The position numbers and the translations under genes are program-made. Shown here in pieces: positions 35,725 through 43,588 of a stretch of 64,000 bases of DNA. Within the stretch, counting starts at the first letter, position 1, and each line of letters opens with the position of its first letter. Origin of the DNA: Synechococcus sp. GreenBA-s (GTDB lineage: Bacteria > Cyanobacteriota > Cyanobacteriia > PCC-6307 > Cyanobiaceae). The DNA lies in NCBI RefSeq assembly GCF_024345855.1, contig NZ_JAGQBX010000001.1:62001-126000 (forward strand), read 5' to 3'. Below the pieces are notes generated by a model. That model saw nothing but the letters and a program-made list of their open reading frames with translations, was not told the DNA's origin and did not search any database.

Positions 35725-36408
35725 TCAGTGGATGGACCAGTGGCGGCGTTTGATCAGCCGGGCGCCGGGCACGGCGGTGGCGGCGATGGAGAGGGCCAGC
35801 TGGGCGGCATCCGGCTTGGCGAGGCCACGGGTGGCGGCGGCGATGGCGGCGCGGATGCGGGCCTTGATCGACAGCTTGTCCGGCGTGCGGCTGGTGTGGA
35901 GGGCCACCAGTTCGGATGGCAGCGCGTCGGGGTCGTCGATCTCCACCACGTCGCTGCTGCGGCTGGTGAGGCGGTGATCGATCAGCCGGTGGGTGGTGGC
36001 GGTGGGATCGAAGCGGCTGAGCAGCTGGATCAGGGTGGATTCGAGGGCATCGGCGCGGCTGTCCTCACCCTTGGCGAGGGCTGCGTAGCGCTTGGCCTGG
36101 TCCTGGTGGTAGCCGGCCTCGGCACGGAGGCGGCCGATCACCCAGCAGGTGGCATCGGCCTTGCGGGTGAAGGCCTCGCGCTTGTCCTGCTCGATGGCGA
36201 GGGATTCCTCCAGATCGGCGATGGCGCGGGCGCGTTCGGCCTCGTCGTCGGTGTCGAGGCGTTCGGCGAGGCGGGCGATCCAGTGGGTTTCGGCCTGGAG
36301 CTCCTGGCCCAGCTCCCAGAGGCTGGGCAGGGGCGCAGCAGAAGCGGCCGCTGCCGCACTGGGCTGTGCGGGAGCCGCAGGAGCAGTGATTGGAATGGCG
36401 ACGGACAT
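35725..36408 (-). CDS. Siphovirus Gp157-like protein
   Basis: This 227-residue protein has an Ala/Pro-rich start and a long coiled coil: WELGQELQAETHWIARLAER, RKADATCWVIGRLRAEAGY and QAKRYAALAKGEDSRADALE. This matches the Gp157 family, which occurs beside single-strand annealing proteins on temperate phages. The C-terminal part contains TPDKLSIKARIRAAI. The stop is about 145 bases upstream of the Rad52 gene. In phage relatives it is thought to aid phage recombination or resistance; the role here is not known. Confidence 0.7.
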   Translation of the reverse strand: MSVAIPITAPAAPAQPSAAAAASAAPLPSLWELGQELQAETHWIARLAERLDTDDEAERARAIADLEESLAIEQDKREAFTRKADATCWVIGRLRAEAGYHQDQAKRYAALAKGEDSRADALESTLIQLLSRFDPTATTHRLIDHRLTSRSSDVVEIDDPDALPSELVALHTSRTPDKLSIKARIRAAIAAATRGLAKPDAAQLALSIAATAVPGARLIKRRHWSIH

Positions 36409-36478
36409 GGCAAAGCGGATGGGTGCGTGAGATGTGCGTGAACCAAGCCCCGGGCATGCAGCAGAACCCAGCCACAAC

Positions 36479-36493
36479 GGGGGCGTAGCCCCC
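36479..36493. other. Hairpin between SLOG and Gp157-like genes
   Basis: A perfect stem GGGGGC-GTA-GCCCCC lies immediately after the stop of the SLOG gene. It has no T-run on either side. It could pause or partly attenuate transcription, or stabilise the message end. Confidence 0.4.
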
Positions 36494-36988
36494 TCAGGCG
36501 GGGATGGCGAGCAGCTCGATCGGCAGGGAGGAGCGGGCCTGCAGGCTGCGGGTGAGCTGCACCAGGGAGGCGGTGCCGGGGCCGCCCGGGAAGGCCACCA
36601 CGAGCAACGCGGCACCGGCCGGAAGCAGGGCGAGCTGGGCGATGGCCTGGTGGAGCATCTGGCGGTTGCGGATCGGACCGGCAGATCGGCCGTGCTGCTG
36701 CCAGAGGGCGGGGCAGGCGATCACGGGCCAGCCGAGCTGATCGGCAGCGGCGGCGATGGCCTGATCGGCACCGCGGGCAGCGCCATGGAACAGGGCCTGC
36801 ACGATGCGGCCTCCCGTGATCTCGAGGAGATGGACGGCGACGTGGCTGGGGCTCCAGGCGAGTGTGCGGCCACCAGCGGCGACGATCACCAGCTGACGGC
36901 AACCGGGAGGATCAGGCGCGGGGGAGATGGAGCTCAGAGGCGATGAATCAGGCGGCGCCAAGGCGGCGGCCTGAGCAGCAAATTGCAT
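36494..36988 (-). CDS. SLOG/YspA-like nucleotide-binding protein
   Basis: This 164-residue protein has a Rossmann-like SLOG pattern: QALFHGAARGADQAIAAAAD, PALWQQHGRSAGPIRNRQML and LLVVAFPGGPGTA. The GGPGT loop and the GPIRN segment match DUF2493/YspA proteins. SLOG domains bind nucleotide-derived ligands, often in phage defence or mobile elements. It is the first gene of the operon, starting 75 bases downstream of the promoter. Its ligand is unknown. Confidence 0.75.
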   Translation of the reverse strand: MQFAAQAAALAPPDSSPLSSISPAPDPPGCRQLVIVAAGGRTLAWSPSHVAVHLLEITGGRIVQALFHGAARGADQAIAAAADQLGWPVIACPALWQQHGRSAGPIRNRQMLHQAIAQLALLPAGAALLVVAFPGGPGTASLVQLTRSLQARSSLPIELLAIPA

Positions 36989-37062
36989 GGGAAACGATCA
37001 ACGCGAAAGGATCCGCTTCAAGGAGCCCGGCCCACCCGGCGCCATCCCTTGAGCACCTTCTA

Positions 37063-37084
37063 ATTATATCAGTACGGGCGTACT
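37063..37084 (-). promoter_or_regulatory. Promoter with LexA-box-like palindrome
   Basis: Leftward, a TATAAT -10 box (37063-37068) lies 2 bp downstream of the palindrome AGTACGCCCGTACT (37071-37084). This agrees with the cyanobacterial LexA consensus RGTACNNNDGTWCB at all but one position (C at the D). The region is AT-rich compared with its surroundings. It would place the SLOG-Gp157-Rad52 operon under SOS-type control. Confidence 0.6.
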
Positions 37085-37622
37085 AGCCACGGAAGCGGGG
37101 CCGGGAGCGGGACTCTCTCCATCTCTCTTTACAGACCTGAAATGGCCATCGGCGCGAGCGAGACCATGGATCAATCAGAAGCCTCAAGGTCGGCAAAGAC
37201 AGCCCCAATGACACCCCCAGAGACAGCCCACACTGCAGCCCCAACGACAGCCGAAAGCCTTGCCCTCAGACCTCAGCACTGGCCTACGAAAGCCTGGCCA
37301 CCGCAGCCGCGGGAGAGCGCCGGGGGGCAGCAACAACGCCACCAGCCCCGGCGGCGGCAAGGAATCCAAGATCACACGAGCGCCAGGGCCGGTGACCGCG
37401 CAGCGGCCTCACCGGCTCGCGCAGCCCTGGCGCCGTGTGACATCCTCACCCCCTGCCGCCGGGTGGCGATCAGGCGCTGTCGGCTGATCCGCCTGCTCCT
37501 GCAAGCAACTCAGGGGACGTACAGCAACAGCAAGACCAGTGACTCCGGTTGCATTAGAACTGGGGCTTGTTCTCATTGCGCATGGGCTGCCAGATGACGC
37601 CTGAGAGCGATGCGCTTAGCGG
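37085..37622. other. Intergenic stretch, no supported gene
   Basis: This stretch has no supported gene. It carries hairpin element R4, several short GC-rich inverted repeats, and GCAACAACGCCACCAGCCCC, also seen nearly unchanged near 62660-62690. It separates the promoter of the Rad52 operon from the VapBC pair. Confidence 0.5.
37381..37435. repeat. Nested-hairpin element R4
   Basis: The outer stem GCGCCAGGG/CCCTGGCGC and inner stem GCCGGTGA/TCACCGGC enclose CCGCGCAGCGG, with the linker TCGCGCAG. Both stems differ in sequence from R2 and R3 but still pair, while core and linker are unchanged. Confidence 0.65.
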
Positions 37623-38048
37623 TCAGCTCAGGATGGGCAGCTGGAGTAATTGGGCCGCCTGATTGAGCCGACAGTCAAAGCAGGCAAAGGTGACCGGCTG
37701 CTCAATGCTGCTCTGCAGCTGATGGGCAGCGGCCAGCTGAACGCTGTCATACCCACGCAGAGCAAAGGCATCGGCCAGGCGGCCGGCGGCTTCCAGCAGC
37801 GACTGGTTGACTTCCACAATCACCAGCGCCGACCAGAGCCCGCTCAGGCCCTGGCGGGCCTGCTCGATGGCGTCGGCGCTGGCCGGATCCTCTCGGGCGC
37901 GACGCGCCATCGCGGCGGTGGCCTCAGCCCAGGTGATGCGGCAAACGGCAATCCATTCCGCCGAGGTGGCTGCGCAGAGCATCCGCTCGGAGTCCGGCTC
38001 CTCAATCAACAGCTTGATCTGGGAGCTGGTGTCGCAGAACAGCGTCAA
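37623..38048 (-). CDS. vapC: PIN-domain (VapC-like) RNase toxin
   Basis: This 141-residue protein begins MTLFCDTSSQIKLLIEEPDS, with the first catalytic Asp in FCDTS. Further PIN Asp/Glu positions are in ITWAEATAAM and RGYDSVQLAAAHQL, with the last in FACFDCRLNQAA. The order and size match VapC proteins, which cleave tRNA or rRNA. The antitoxin gene lies three bases upstream in the same direction, so the two form a pair. Confidence 0.85.
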   Translation of the reverse strand: MTLFCDTSSQIKLLIEEPDSERMLCAATSAEWIAVCRITWAEATAAMARRAREDPASADAIEQARQGLSGLWSALVIVEVNQSLLEAAGRLADAFALRGYDSVQLAAAHQLQSSIEQPVTFACFDCRLNQAAQLLQLPILS

Positions 38049-38051
38049 CGC

Positions 38052-38345
38052 TCAGCCCCGGTCTTCCAGCACGATCGCGCTCACCAGCTTCCCCTCGCCC
38101 TGTAACCGGACCGGTGCAGCCAGGACTGGCTTCTGCCCGTTCCAGCTCACGATTCCAGCGTCCAGGGCCTGCTGCAGCGGTGTCGTTGCCGCAGGCCCTT
38201 CAGGCCGGATCGCCTTGATGCGGGCAATGCGCTTGCGGTGCGAAGTCACTTGGACGAAGTCACCGGCCTGGGGGCGTGACAGCCAGGCGGAGAGGTGGGT
38301 CTTGAGATCCAGGACCGAACCCTGAGTTGTGACCACAGCTGCCAT
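38052..38345 (-). CDS. Phd/VapB-like antitoxin
   Basis: From ATG at 38345 the product has 97 residues; a start at 38369 would add eight. LDLKTHLSAWLSRPQAGDFV and VTSHRKRIARIKAIRPEG resemble Phd/YefM-type antitoxins, with a DNA-binding N-terminal part and a toxin-binding C-terminal tail. The position directly before the PIN toxin gene supports the call. Confidence 0.75.
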   Translation of the reverse strand: MAAVVTTQGSVLDLKTHLSAWLSRPQAGDFVQVTSHRKRIARIKAIRPEGPAATTPLQQALDAGIVSWNGQKPVLAAPVRLQGEGKLVSAIVLEDRG

Positions 38346-38468
38346 GGACTGCTCCGGCGCCAGGGCCATTTTAGTCGCCTTGCCCGGGCCTGGATCGGCA
38401 GCAACCCCCGGTTGTTGCTGGGCTCCAGCGCCACCAGAGCCTGATCGAGCCCACGGGAGGCCGCCGCC

Positions 38469-38801
38469 TCAGGCCGCCTGGTGCCGGTCGCTCACCAGTG
38501 CACCGGTGCAGGCCACGGGCAACAGGCTGGAGCGACCAGCTCGGTACCAGGTCTCAACCAGGGCCTGGCTGGAACGGTGCGGGACCTCACCGGCCAGGAG
38601 CCAGAGCTCGTCATGGAGCACCTGGGTCTGATCCGGCATGCCCACATACCAGGGGGTCTGCGGGTCCACGGACAGCTCCTCGTGGAGCAGCAGCAAGGCC
38701 TCCAGAACAGAGGCCGCGAGCTCGGGTGTCATCGCAACGGAAGAATCACCATCCACGCACAGCACGGTGACCGGCATCAAGGGCGCCAATGACTGGCCCA
38801 T
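38469..38801 (-). CDS. Hypothetical protein
   Basis: This 110-residue protein contains PVTVLCVDGDSSVAMTPELA, SVDPQTPWYVGMPDQTQVLH and DELWLLAGEVPHR. Its composition is balanced and not that of a shadow frame. A second possible start is eight codons downstream (MPVTVLC). No domain is recognised. It lies upstream of the VapBC pair in the same direction. Confidence 0.5.
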   Translation of the reverse strand: MGQSLAPLMPVTVLCVDGDSSVAMTPELAASVLEALLLLHEELSVDPQTPWYVGMPDQTQVLHDELWLLAGEVPHRSSQALVETWYRAGRSSLLPVACTGALVSDRHQAA

Positions 38802-38838
38802 CCCGCAGCAGCAGCTCTGCTGCAGCGAACCGCCGCGC

Positions 38839-39018
38839 TCAACGGCCTTGCTGAGGACCCGACCAGATGCGCTCCAGCGAACGGCGGAACTCCTGCTCCG
38901 TCATCGGCCTGGCCAGGCGACGGCCACGCAGGGTGCTGCCGATCCACCAGAGCTGCAGACCCCCAAAGACAAGGGCAAACAGCCCCAGCTGGACATAGCC
39001 CCCGTTCAGATGCTCCAT
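38839..39018 (-). CDS. Small single-span membrane protein
   Basis: The product is 59 residues from ATG at 39018. A hydrophobic segment, YVQLGLFALVFGGLQLWWIG, spans the membrane once near the N-terminus. A basic tail with RGRRLARPMTEQEFRRSLER follows. The function is unknown. Confidence 0.5.
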   Translation of the reverse strand: MEHLNGGYVQLGLFALVFGGLQLWWIGSTLRGRRLARPMTEQEFRRSLERIWSGPQQGR

Positions 39019-39257
39019 AGCGCCGTGGTGGGGTGCGTCGGGCATGGGCCCATCGGCTGCTGCGGGCTCAATCCTCCACCGGCTCAAGCCAGTCCATCAG
39101 CGCAGCCGCGGGTGAGGCGGATTGCGCAGGTGCGGAGTACAGAAGTGGCTGCCATGGCTGAGCTGGCTAACGACCCCACCTCAAGTCCCGGCGCCGCCAG
39201 CGCCAGGTTCTGCCCTCCACGAAGCGCGACGCTGACACCGCGATTAACGTTGAGGCT

Positions 39258-39521
39258 GTGCCCATGCGGACGGCGAGAGCCGCTGCCGTCATGACCCCAG
39301 CCGATCAAGCCATTCAGGAGCCGGAAGCTCCCTTCTCCATTCGCCGCCGCCAGCGCGGCGGCATACGGGTTGTGGCAGTGAGCAGCTCGGTGGGCGCCAT
39401 GGATGCCCTGCGGGCCCGCATCCGTGCCCAGAGCAAAACGGTGGCCGATCACATCGCGGCTGATCCTGAGGCCCAAGGATTCATCGACGACTGGGCCACT
39501 CCTGAGCCCATCAGCCGCTGA
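39258..39521 (+). CDS. Probable antitoxin of the MazF-like pair
   Basis: This 87-residue frame (an ATG at 39291 would give 76) precedes the MazF-like gene by eight bases. The C-terminal half, DALRARIRAQSKTVADHIAA followed by PEAQGFIDDWATPEP, is acidic and helical, like MazE-type toxin-binding tails. The N-terminal part has Arg-rich stretches. The role is inferred from position. Confidence 0.6.
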   Translation: MPMRTARAAAVMTPADQAIQEPEAPFSIRRRQRGGIRVVAVSSSVGAMDALRARIRAQSKTVADHIAADPEAQGFIDDWATPEPISR

Positions 39522-39529
39522 CAACCAGC

Positions 39530-39889
39530 GTGGAGCTCAAGGCCGGACAGATCGTCACCGTTGACTGGCGCAAGGATCCAGACGACCCCGCCCAGGATCC
39601 CCGGCCCCCAGAGCCCAACAAGCTCAGGCCAGCTGTCGTGGTGCAGGACACCGAGTTGTTTGACCCGGCCTACCCCACAGTGCTGGTGGTGCCGATGACA
39701 GGCGACCCTGGCCTGGCCATCCCCGATCTGACCGTGGTGCTGCAGCCCAGCCCCAGCAACGGTTGCAAGAAGGTGAGTTACCTGCTCCCGCAGAACCTGA
39801 CCTGTGTGGCCAAGACACGCATCACTGCCGCCACCCAGTCAGAGGTCACCCCAACCGAACTGCAGCAGCTGCGCCAGTTGGTGTTCTGA
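39530..39889 (+). CDS. MazF/PemK-like toxin
   Basis: This 119-residue product starts at GTG. It has AGQIVTVDWRKDP, NKLRPAVVVQDTELFD, TVLVVPMTGD and NGCKKVSYLLPQNLTCVAKT. The strand order and the P-A-V-V-V-Q motif match the PemK/MazF RNase fold, and the central basic loop would bind RNA. The adjacent upstream gene is the likely antitoxin. It is a second, divergent MazF family member in this window. Confidence 0.8.
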   Translation: MELKAGQIVTVDWRKDPDDPAQDPRPPEPNKLRPAVVVQDTELFDPAYPTVLVVPMTGDPGLAIPDLTVVLQPSPSNGCKKVSYLLPQNLTCVAKTRITAATQSEVTPTELQQLRQLVF

Positions 39890-40063
39890 CCATCGGCGGG
39901 CTGAGTTGACGCATCCCCAGGCGATCAGCTGACGAGCATTACCCCTCTTTCCTGGCTGGCGGGAGCGCCAGGCAGGTGGTTGTGCCGCCCGAGGCCATAA
40001 CCCAAGTGGCACCCCCCGCTGCCCTTCCGCCAACCTGAAGCCCCTCTGTGCCGGCCTCAGCCG

Positions 40064-40252
40064 ATGACGGTGAACCGGGAAAAGCTGGGCCGCTTCCTGC
40101 TGCGCGGTCTGCGCATCGGCGCCAGCACGGTGTCGATCGTGGAGCTGCTGCGCAACGACTAGACCGGCGGCATCGGCGCCGGAGTGGCCTGGCTGGTGTT
40201 TCTGCAGGTGGAACGGCGGCTGCCGCCCGTCAGCCCGGAGCCTGAGGACTGA
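40064..40252 (+). pseudogene. Small hypothetical protein with in-frame TAG
   Basis: The frame reads MTVNREKLGRFLLRGLRIGA, then STVSIVELLRND, then TAG at 40160-40162, then TGGIGAGVAWLVFLQVERRL and a TGA at 40250. The stop may replace a Trp codon (TGG). The second part holds a hydrophobic helix. Either the gene is a nonsense mutant or only the first 32 codons are used. Confidence 0.5.
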
Positions 40253-40634
40253 TCTGCAGCTCGGGGTAGCCGGTGGCTGGATCCAGCTCCCGGCAGAAGC
40301 GCCACTCCGGTAGCAGGCCGATCACCAGCTCGGCGGTGGTGCGCACCAGCGAGTCGGCGCAGAGGTGGCCGCCGATCACAGCGCCGCTGCTGTCGGCGAA
40401 GGCGATGTGCAGGTGGGACCCATCGAGCGTGAGGGTGCCGGAGAGGCTGAGGATCTCCAGCTCGCCGTGGATCGCCGTGGCCTGAGTCGCACCGGCCAAG
40501 CGCAGCTGGGCCAGTGACAGGCTGCCGACGGCGCTGATCACACAGCCGGCCTGCACCTCCTGCTCGCCCATCCAGGTCTCCAGCGCCCGACGCAGGTCAT
40601 CGCCGGGTATCAGCCGCAGCGGCACCACCTTCAT
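40230..40634 (-). CDS. PPC/DUF296-domain DNA-binding protein
   Basis: This 134-residue protein has the PPC domain: LIPGDDLRRALETWMGEQEV, VISAVGSLSLAQLRLAG, ILSLSGTLTLDGSHLHIAFA and GGHLCADSLVRTTAELVIG. His residues near the middle (HLHI and GGHL) form the usual metal-binding centre. Prokaryotic members are of unknown function; plant members bind AT-rich DNA. It overlaps the upstream GNAT gene by four bases. Confidence 0.8.
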   Translation of the reverse strand: MKVVPLRLIPGDDLRRALETWMGEQEVQAGCVISAVGSLSLAQLRLAGATQATAIHGELEILSLSGTLTLDGSHLHIAFADSSGAVIGGHLCADSLVRTTAELVIGLLPEWRFCRELDPATGYPELQISPQAPG

Positions 40635-41074
40635 GAAGTCGGCCCCTCCACCAGGCCCTGGACCATCACCAGCGCATCGACGTAACCCAGCTGCTTGTGG
40701 CGAAACGCCCCCGGCAGGGTACCGACAACCTGAAAGCCGTTGCGCTGCCAGCAGCGGATGCCGGCGGTGTTGGTGCTCACCACCAGATTGAACTGCATAA
40801 GACGGAAGCCGAGCCGGCGGGCCGCCTGCAGGGAGTGCTGGCAGAGGCGGCTGCCGATTCCCTGCCGCCGGCAGTGCTCGGCCACCACGTAGCCCGCGTT
40901 GGCCACATGGGCACCGAGTGCCAGGGAGTTGGGCCTCAGGTAATACGTGCCCACCACGGCACCGGCCGTATCCACGGCCACCATCACCGCCTGGCTCTGC
41001 TCCACCCACGCCACCTGGGCCTCCTCTTCTGTGATGCCTGGGTCGTGGGGGAAGGTTTCACCGGCGCGGAACAC
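40631..41074 (-). CDS. GNAT acetyltransferase
   Basis: The visible GTG start at 41074 gives 147 residues. The frame stays open upstream with LQIRPYGADDWPALWALLE, which looks like the real N-terminus, but only a CTG (41132-41134) could start it. The acetyl-CoA loop is in VAEHCRRQGIGSRLCQ, and the C-terminal GNAT motif is GIRCWQRNGFQVVG. It would acetylate a small molecule, resembling phosphinothricin-type enzymes. It forms an operon with the PPC gene by a four-base overlap. Confidence 0.75.
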   Translation of the reverse strand: MFRAGETFPHDPGITEEEAQVAWVEQSQAVMVAVDTAGAVVGTYYLRPNSLALGAHVANAGYVVAEHCRRQGIGSRLCQHSLQAARRLGFRLMQFNLVVSTNTAGIRCWQRNGFQVVGTLPGAFRHKQLGYVDALVMVQGLVEGPTS

Positions 41075-41195
41075 CGGCTCCAGCAGGGCCCACAGCGCCG
41101 GCCAGTCGTCGGCCCCATAGGGGCGGATCTGCAGGGGCGATCGGGAGGAGGTCAGAGGAGTGCAGAGGTGGTCTGGTGATTGTCACCCCAATAGG

Positions 41196-41219
41196 AAGGC
41201 GCCCCGTGCGGGGCGCCTT
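41196..41219. terminator. Strong hairpin, possible bidirectional terminator
   Basis: The perfect 10-bp stem AAGGCGCCCC/GGGGCGCCTT has a four-base loop and lies upstream of the leftward GNAT gene. It has no T-run, so a Rho-independent terminator is only possible. Confidence 0.45.
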
Positions 41220-41220
41220 A

Positions 41221-41814
41221 GCACCGGTTGCGGCGGTCACCTCCTCACACCAAGGACTGCCGGTCGGGTGTCTGTGGTTCACGCATGACCTGTCTTGGGC
41301 CTGGCAGGGAAGGAAAGGAGATCACGTCTGGGAGAAGAGATGCTCGGGGCTTGGCCTTCTCGGCTGTGATCCCGGCTCGGGCTATGCAGCCCGGGGTGTC
41401 AACACGCGGGAAACAGAACTGGCATATCGCTCTCTGCGGCTAGGGGATGACGCTCGCGGCGCGTCATCGAGTTCACTTTGGTGTGTCGCATCGTTGGCGC
41501 ACCTCCGTCGTGCGCACCGGCTCGGGTGATCCCTGGCCGGACTCTCTTGGAGGGCGAGGGTCGGGTTGGCTCCCGGGCCTCCCCTCAACCGCAAATTACG
41601 CCTTCTGGCCCGAGGTGGGGGCTGGCTGGAGTGCCTGTTCCCGTACCCACAGAAACCCAGTCAGCGCAACGCTTCTGAGGCGGCCCCCTCCTTCTCTGGA
41701 GACTCCAGAGCCGACGGTTTTATGCGCTGGGCGCATGGATTTGCGGACTGCTGCATCAGCAAGGCAACCTGAACCCTGCTCGGGCCATCCCTGAGAGCCG
41801 ACCCGCTGATTGCC
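41221..41814. other. Long stretch with no supported gene
   Basis: About 590 bases without a convincing gene. A small hairpin GATGACGC/GCGTCATC lies at 41446-41468. Some frames are open for up to 115 codons but have shadow-like composition. I see no RNA gene I can name. The low coding signal could reflect decayed DNA at the edge of the toxin-antitoxin field. Confidence 0.4.
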
Positions 41815-42360
41815 ATGGGCTTCCGCTTCCGCCGCTCCGCCCGCCTGGGCCCGCTGCGTTTCAACTTCTCCAGCGGGGGATTGAGCTCGATCTCCGTTGG
41901 TGGAAGTGGAGCCTCGTTCAACATCCCAGTGAGACGTAGCGGCGGCCCCCGCACCACCGTGGGGCTGCCGGGCACCGGTTTGAGCTGGAGCGTGGAGCAC
42001 GCCCCCGATCGCACCGCCGCACTCCCTGCCGGCCCTGCGGCAGGCCTGCCCAACAGCCGCCGCCTGCGGCCGGGCCAGCTCGATGCCTTCAAGCAGTCGC
42101 TGCTGGGCGTGCTGCGCCAGGAGCTCTTTTTTCCAGGCTCCACAGGAGAGCAGCTGTGGGAGCACGGCCTGGTGAGCCGTCTGCTCGCCGATGGCTCCCT
42201 CGGTGCACGCACCGCTGGCCTGCTGGCGCTGATCGAAACCCCGGAGGCGATGGAGGGTTACCTGCTGCGCGCCCAGGGCCAGGACGATGCCAAGCGCCGC
42301 GCCCAGCGCTGCATCACGGCCGTGCAGGAGGCGGCACGCCTGGCCAACGGCTGGGGCTGA
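41815..42360 (+). CDS. DUF4236-domain protein
   Basis: This 181-residue protein has an N-terminal DUF4236 motif: MGFRFRRSARLGPLRFNFSS then GGLSSISVGGSGASFNIPV and TVGLPGTGLSWS. The rest is helical (RPGQLDAFKQSLLGVLRQEL) and may be a regulatory part. DUF4236 is widespread on mobile and accessory regions; its function is not known. Confidence 0.8.
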   Translation: MGFRFRRSARLGPLRFNFSSGGLSSISVGGSGASFNIPVRRSGGPRTTVGLPGTGLSWSVEHAPDRTAALPAGPAAGLPNSRRLRPGQLDAFKQSLLGVLRQELFFPGSTGEQLWEHGLVSRLLADGSLGARTAGLLALIETPEAMEGYLLRAQGQDDAKRRAQRCITAVQEAARLANGWG

Positions 42361-42559
42361 TTGCGCAGACGTGGGCTGCCCCGTGAAACGTGCGCTGAGC
42401 TTCATTGCAAGGGGCCGCCTGACTGGCCCACGCATTCCTAGCCAGAGGGCACATGACCGAAAATGCTGCCTGCCTGGCACAAGCCTGGCTTTTATCAACG
42501 GGCCCTGATCAGGTGCTGAGATACGGGCACGACTTTGCTTCTGCACCAGCAATGACGTT

Positions 42560-43306
42560 GTGCTGAACCTTGCGCTCTCAGCAGGCTTCGCAGTAGTGGC
42601 CTTCCTTTACGCAGTGGTGGGGCATGCCGGAGCATCGGGCTATATCGCTCTGATGACATTATGTGGTCTACTTCCGGAGACGATTAAGCCTGTCGCTCTG
42701 ATCCTGAATATAGTGGTGGCAAGTATTGGCTGCTGGAATTTTCTGAGGGCAGGCCATTTGCCCTGGCGAATTATCTGGCCAGTCTATCTATTGGCAATTC
42801 CGGCATCATTCCTTGGCGGCTGGCTCAATCTGCCCGGGATATGGTTTCAGCGCTTGATTGGAATCGTGCTGGTTTTCACGGCTTGGCGGTTGGGTGCTGT
42901 GAGCAAGGACCCGGCAAGCCTGCGTCAACCCAAACGTTCAGTTCTTGTGATCAGCGGGGGCATCCTCGGTCTATTGGCTGGTCTTACCGGCACAGGTGGA
43001 GGTGTTTTCCTTACGCCACTTCTCCTGCTGACCAAGTGGTGCGATACCCGCCAGGCTGCAGCAACTTCGATACTGTTTATCCTGATTAACTCCTTGTCTG
43101 GCCTGGCAGGCCTTGCCTGGAATCGCCCAACTGCTCTCACAGCAGTTCTGAACACCTCGCTGTTCGGATGGATCGCGGCGGTGGTGATTGGCGGCAGCTT
43201 GGGCTCAAGGCTGGGTAGTCGTCATTGGCCCGTGGCATTGATCCGTCGAATACTCGCCTTCGTGTTAGTGCTGGCTGCACTGAAACTGCTTGGTTTGCAT
43301 GGTTGA
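42560..43306 (+). CDS. TauE/SafE-family transporter
   Basis: This 248-residue membrane protein (start GTG) has about eight hydrophobic segments and the two repeated loops of TauE/SafE: VVGHAGASGYIALMTLCGL and GLLAGLTGTGGGVFLTPLL. Members export sulfite or related organic anions. The base composition is lower in GC than the flanks. A second TauE gene is in the sulfide region, with little similarity, so this one may have another substrate. Confidence 0.8.
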   Translation: MLNLALSAGFAVVAFLYAVVGHAGASGYIALMTLCGLLPETIKPVALILNIVVASIGCWNFLRAGHLPWRIIWPVYLLAIPASFLGGWLNLPGIWFQRLIGIVLVFTAWRLGAVSKDPASLRQPKRSVLVISGGILGLLAGLTGTGGGVFLTPLLLLTKWCDTRQAAATSILFILINSLSGLAGLAWNRPTALTAVLNTSLFGWIAAVVIGGSLGSRLGSRHWPVALIRRILAFVLVLAALKLLGLHG

Positions 43307-43588
43307 ATGCCGGCTGATTCAAGCCGTAAACGGGAAGTCATTCAATTAACCGACCGTACAGCTGCGCCCGATCCCCTTGGAGCGGCACTACGGCTGAGCA
43401 GGCCAATGCCCGGGGCCAGCGCTCCGGGCCTTGTTGTAGTTCGCCGCTCTCAGGCCAGGCCACCCAGCCGGACCAGGCGCTCCCACCCAACCGATGGCTG
43501 TCAGCCTGGCCTTGGGAAGGTGAGGCACCGGCGGCGACCTCGAAGTGCCAGCGTGAGCGAACCGCAGCCTTGAGCCCCTTGGAACCCG

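Noticed and set aside
37142-37260. Tandem repeat or CRISPR-like array with CAGCCCCAA-type units
   Set aside because: The similar short words are irregularly spaced and not conserved enough to be an array.
37142-37597. A rightward frame of about 150 codons in the R4 region
   Set aside because: It reads through the R4 hairpin, has Ser/Pro/Arg-rich low-complexity composition and no recognisable domain or good ribosome binding site.
25416-40162. Stop codon reassignment (TAG read as an amino acid)
   Set aside because: Apparently functional genes in the window, such as the GTPase gene at 12983 and the ICMT-like gene at 46420, end with TAG, so TAG works as a normal stop.
41447-41794. Rightward and leftward frames in the empty stretch before the DUF4236 gene
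   Set aside because: No domain, no ribosome binding site, and Arg/Pro/Ser-rich composition; frames on both strands are equally open.
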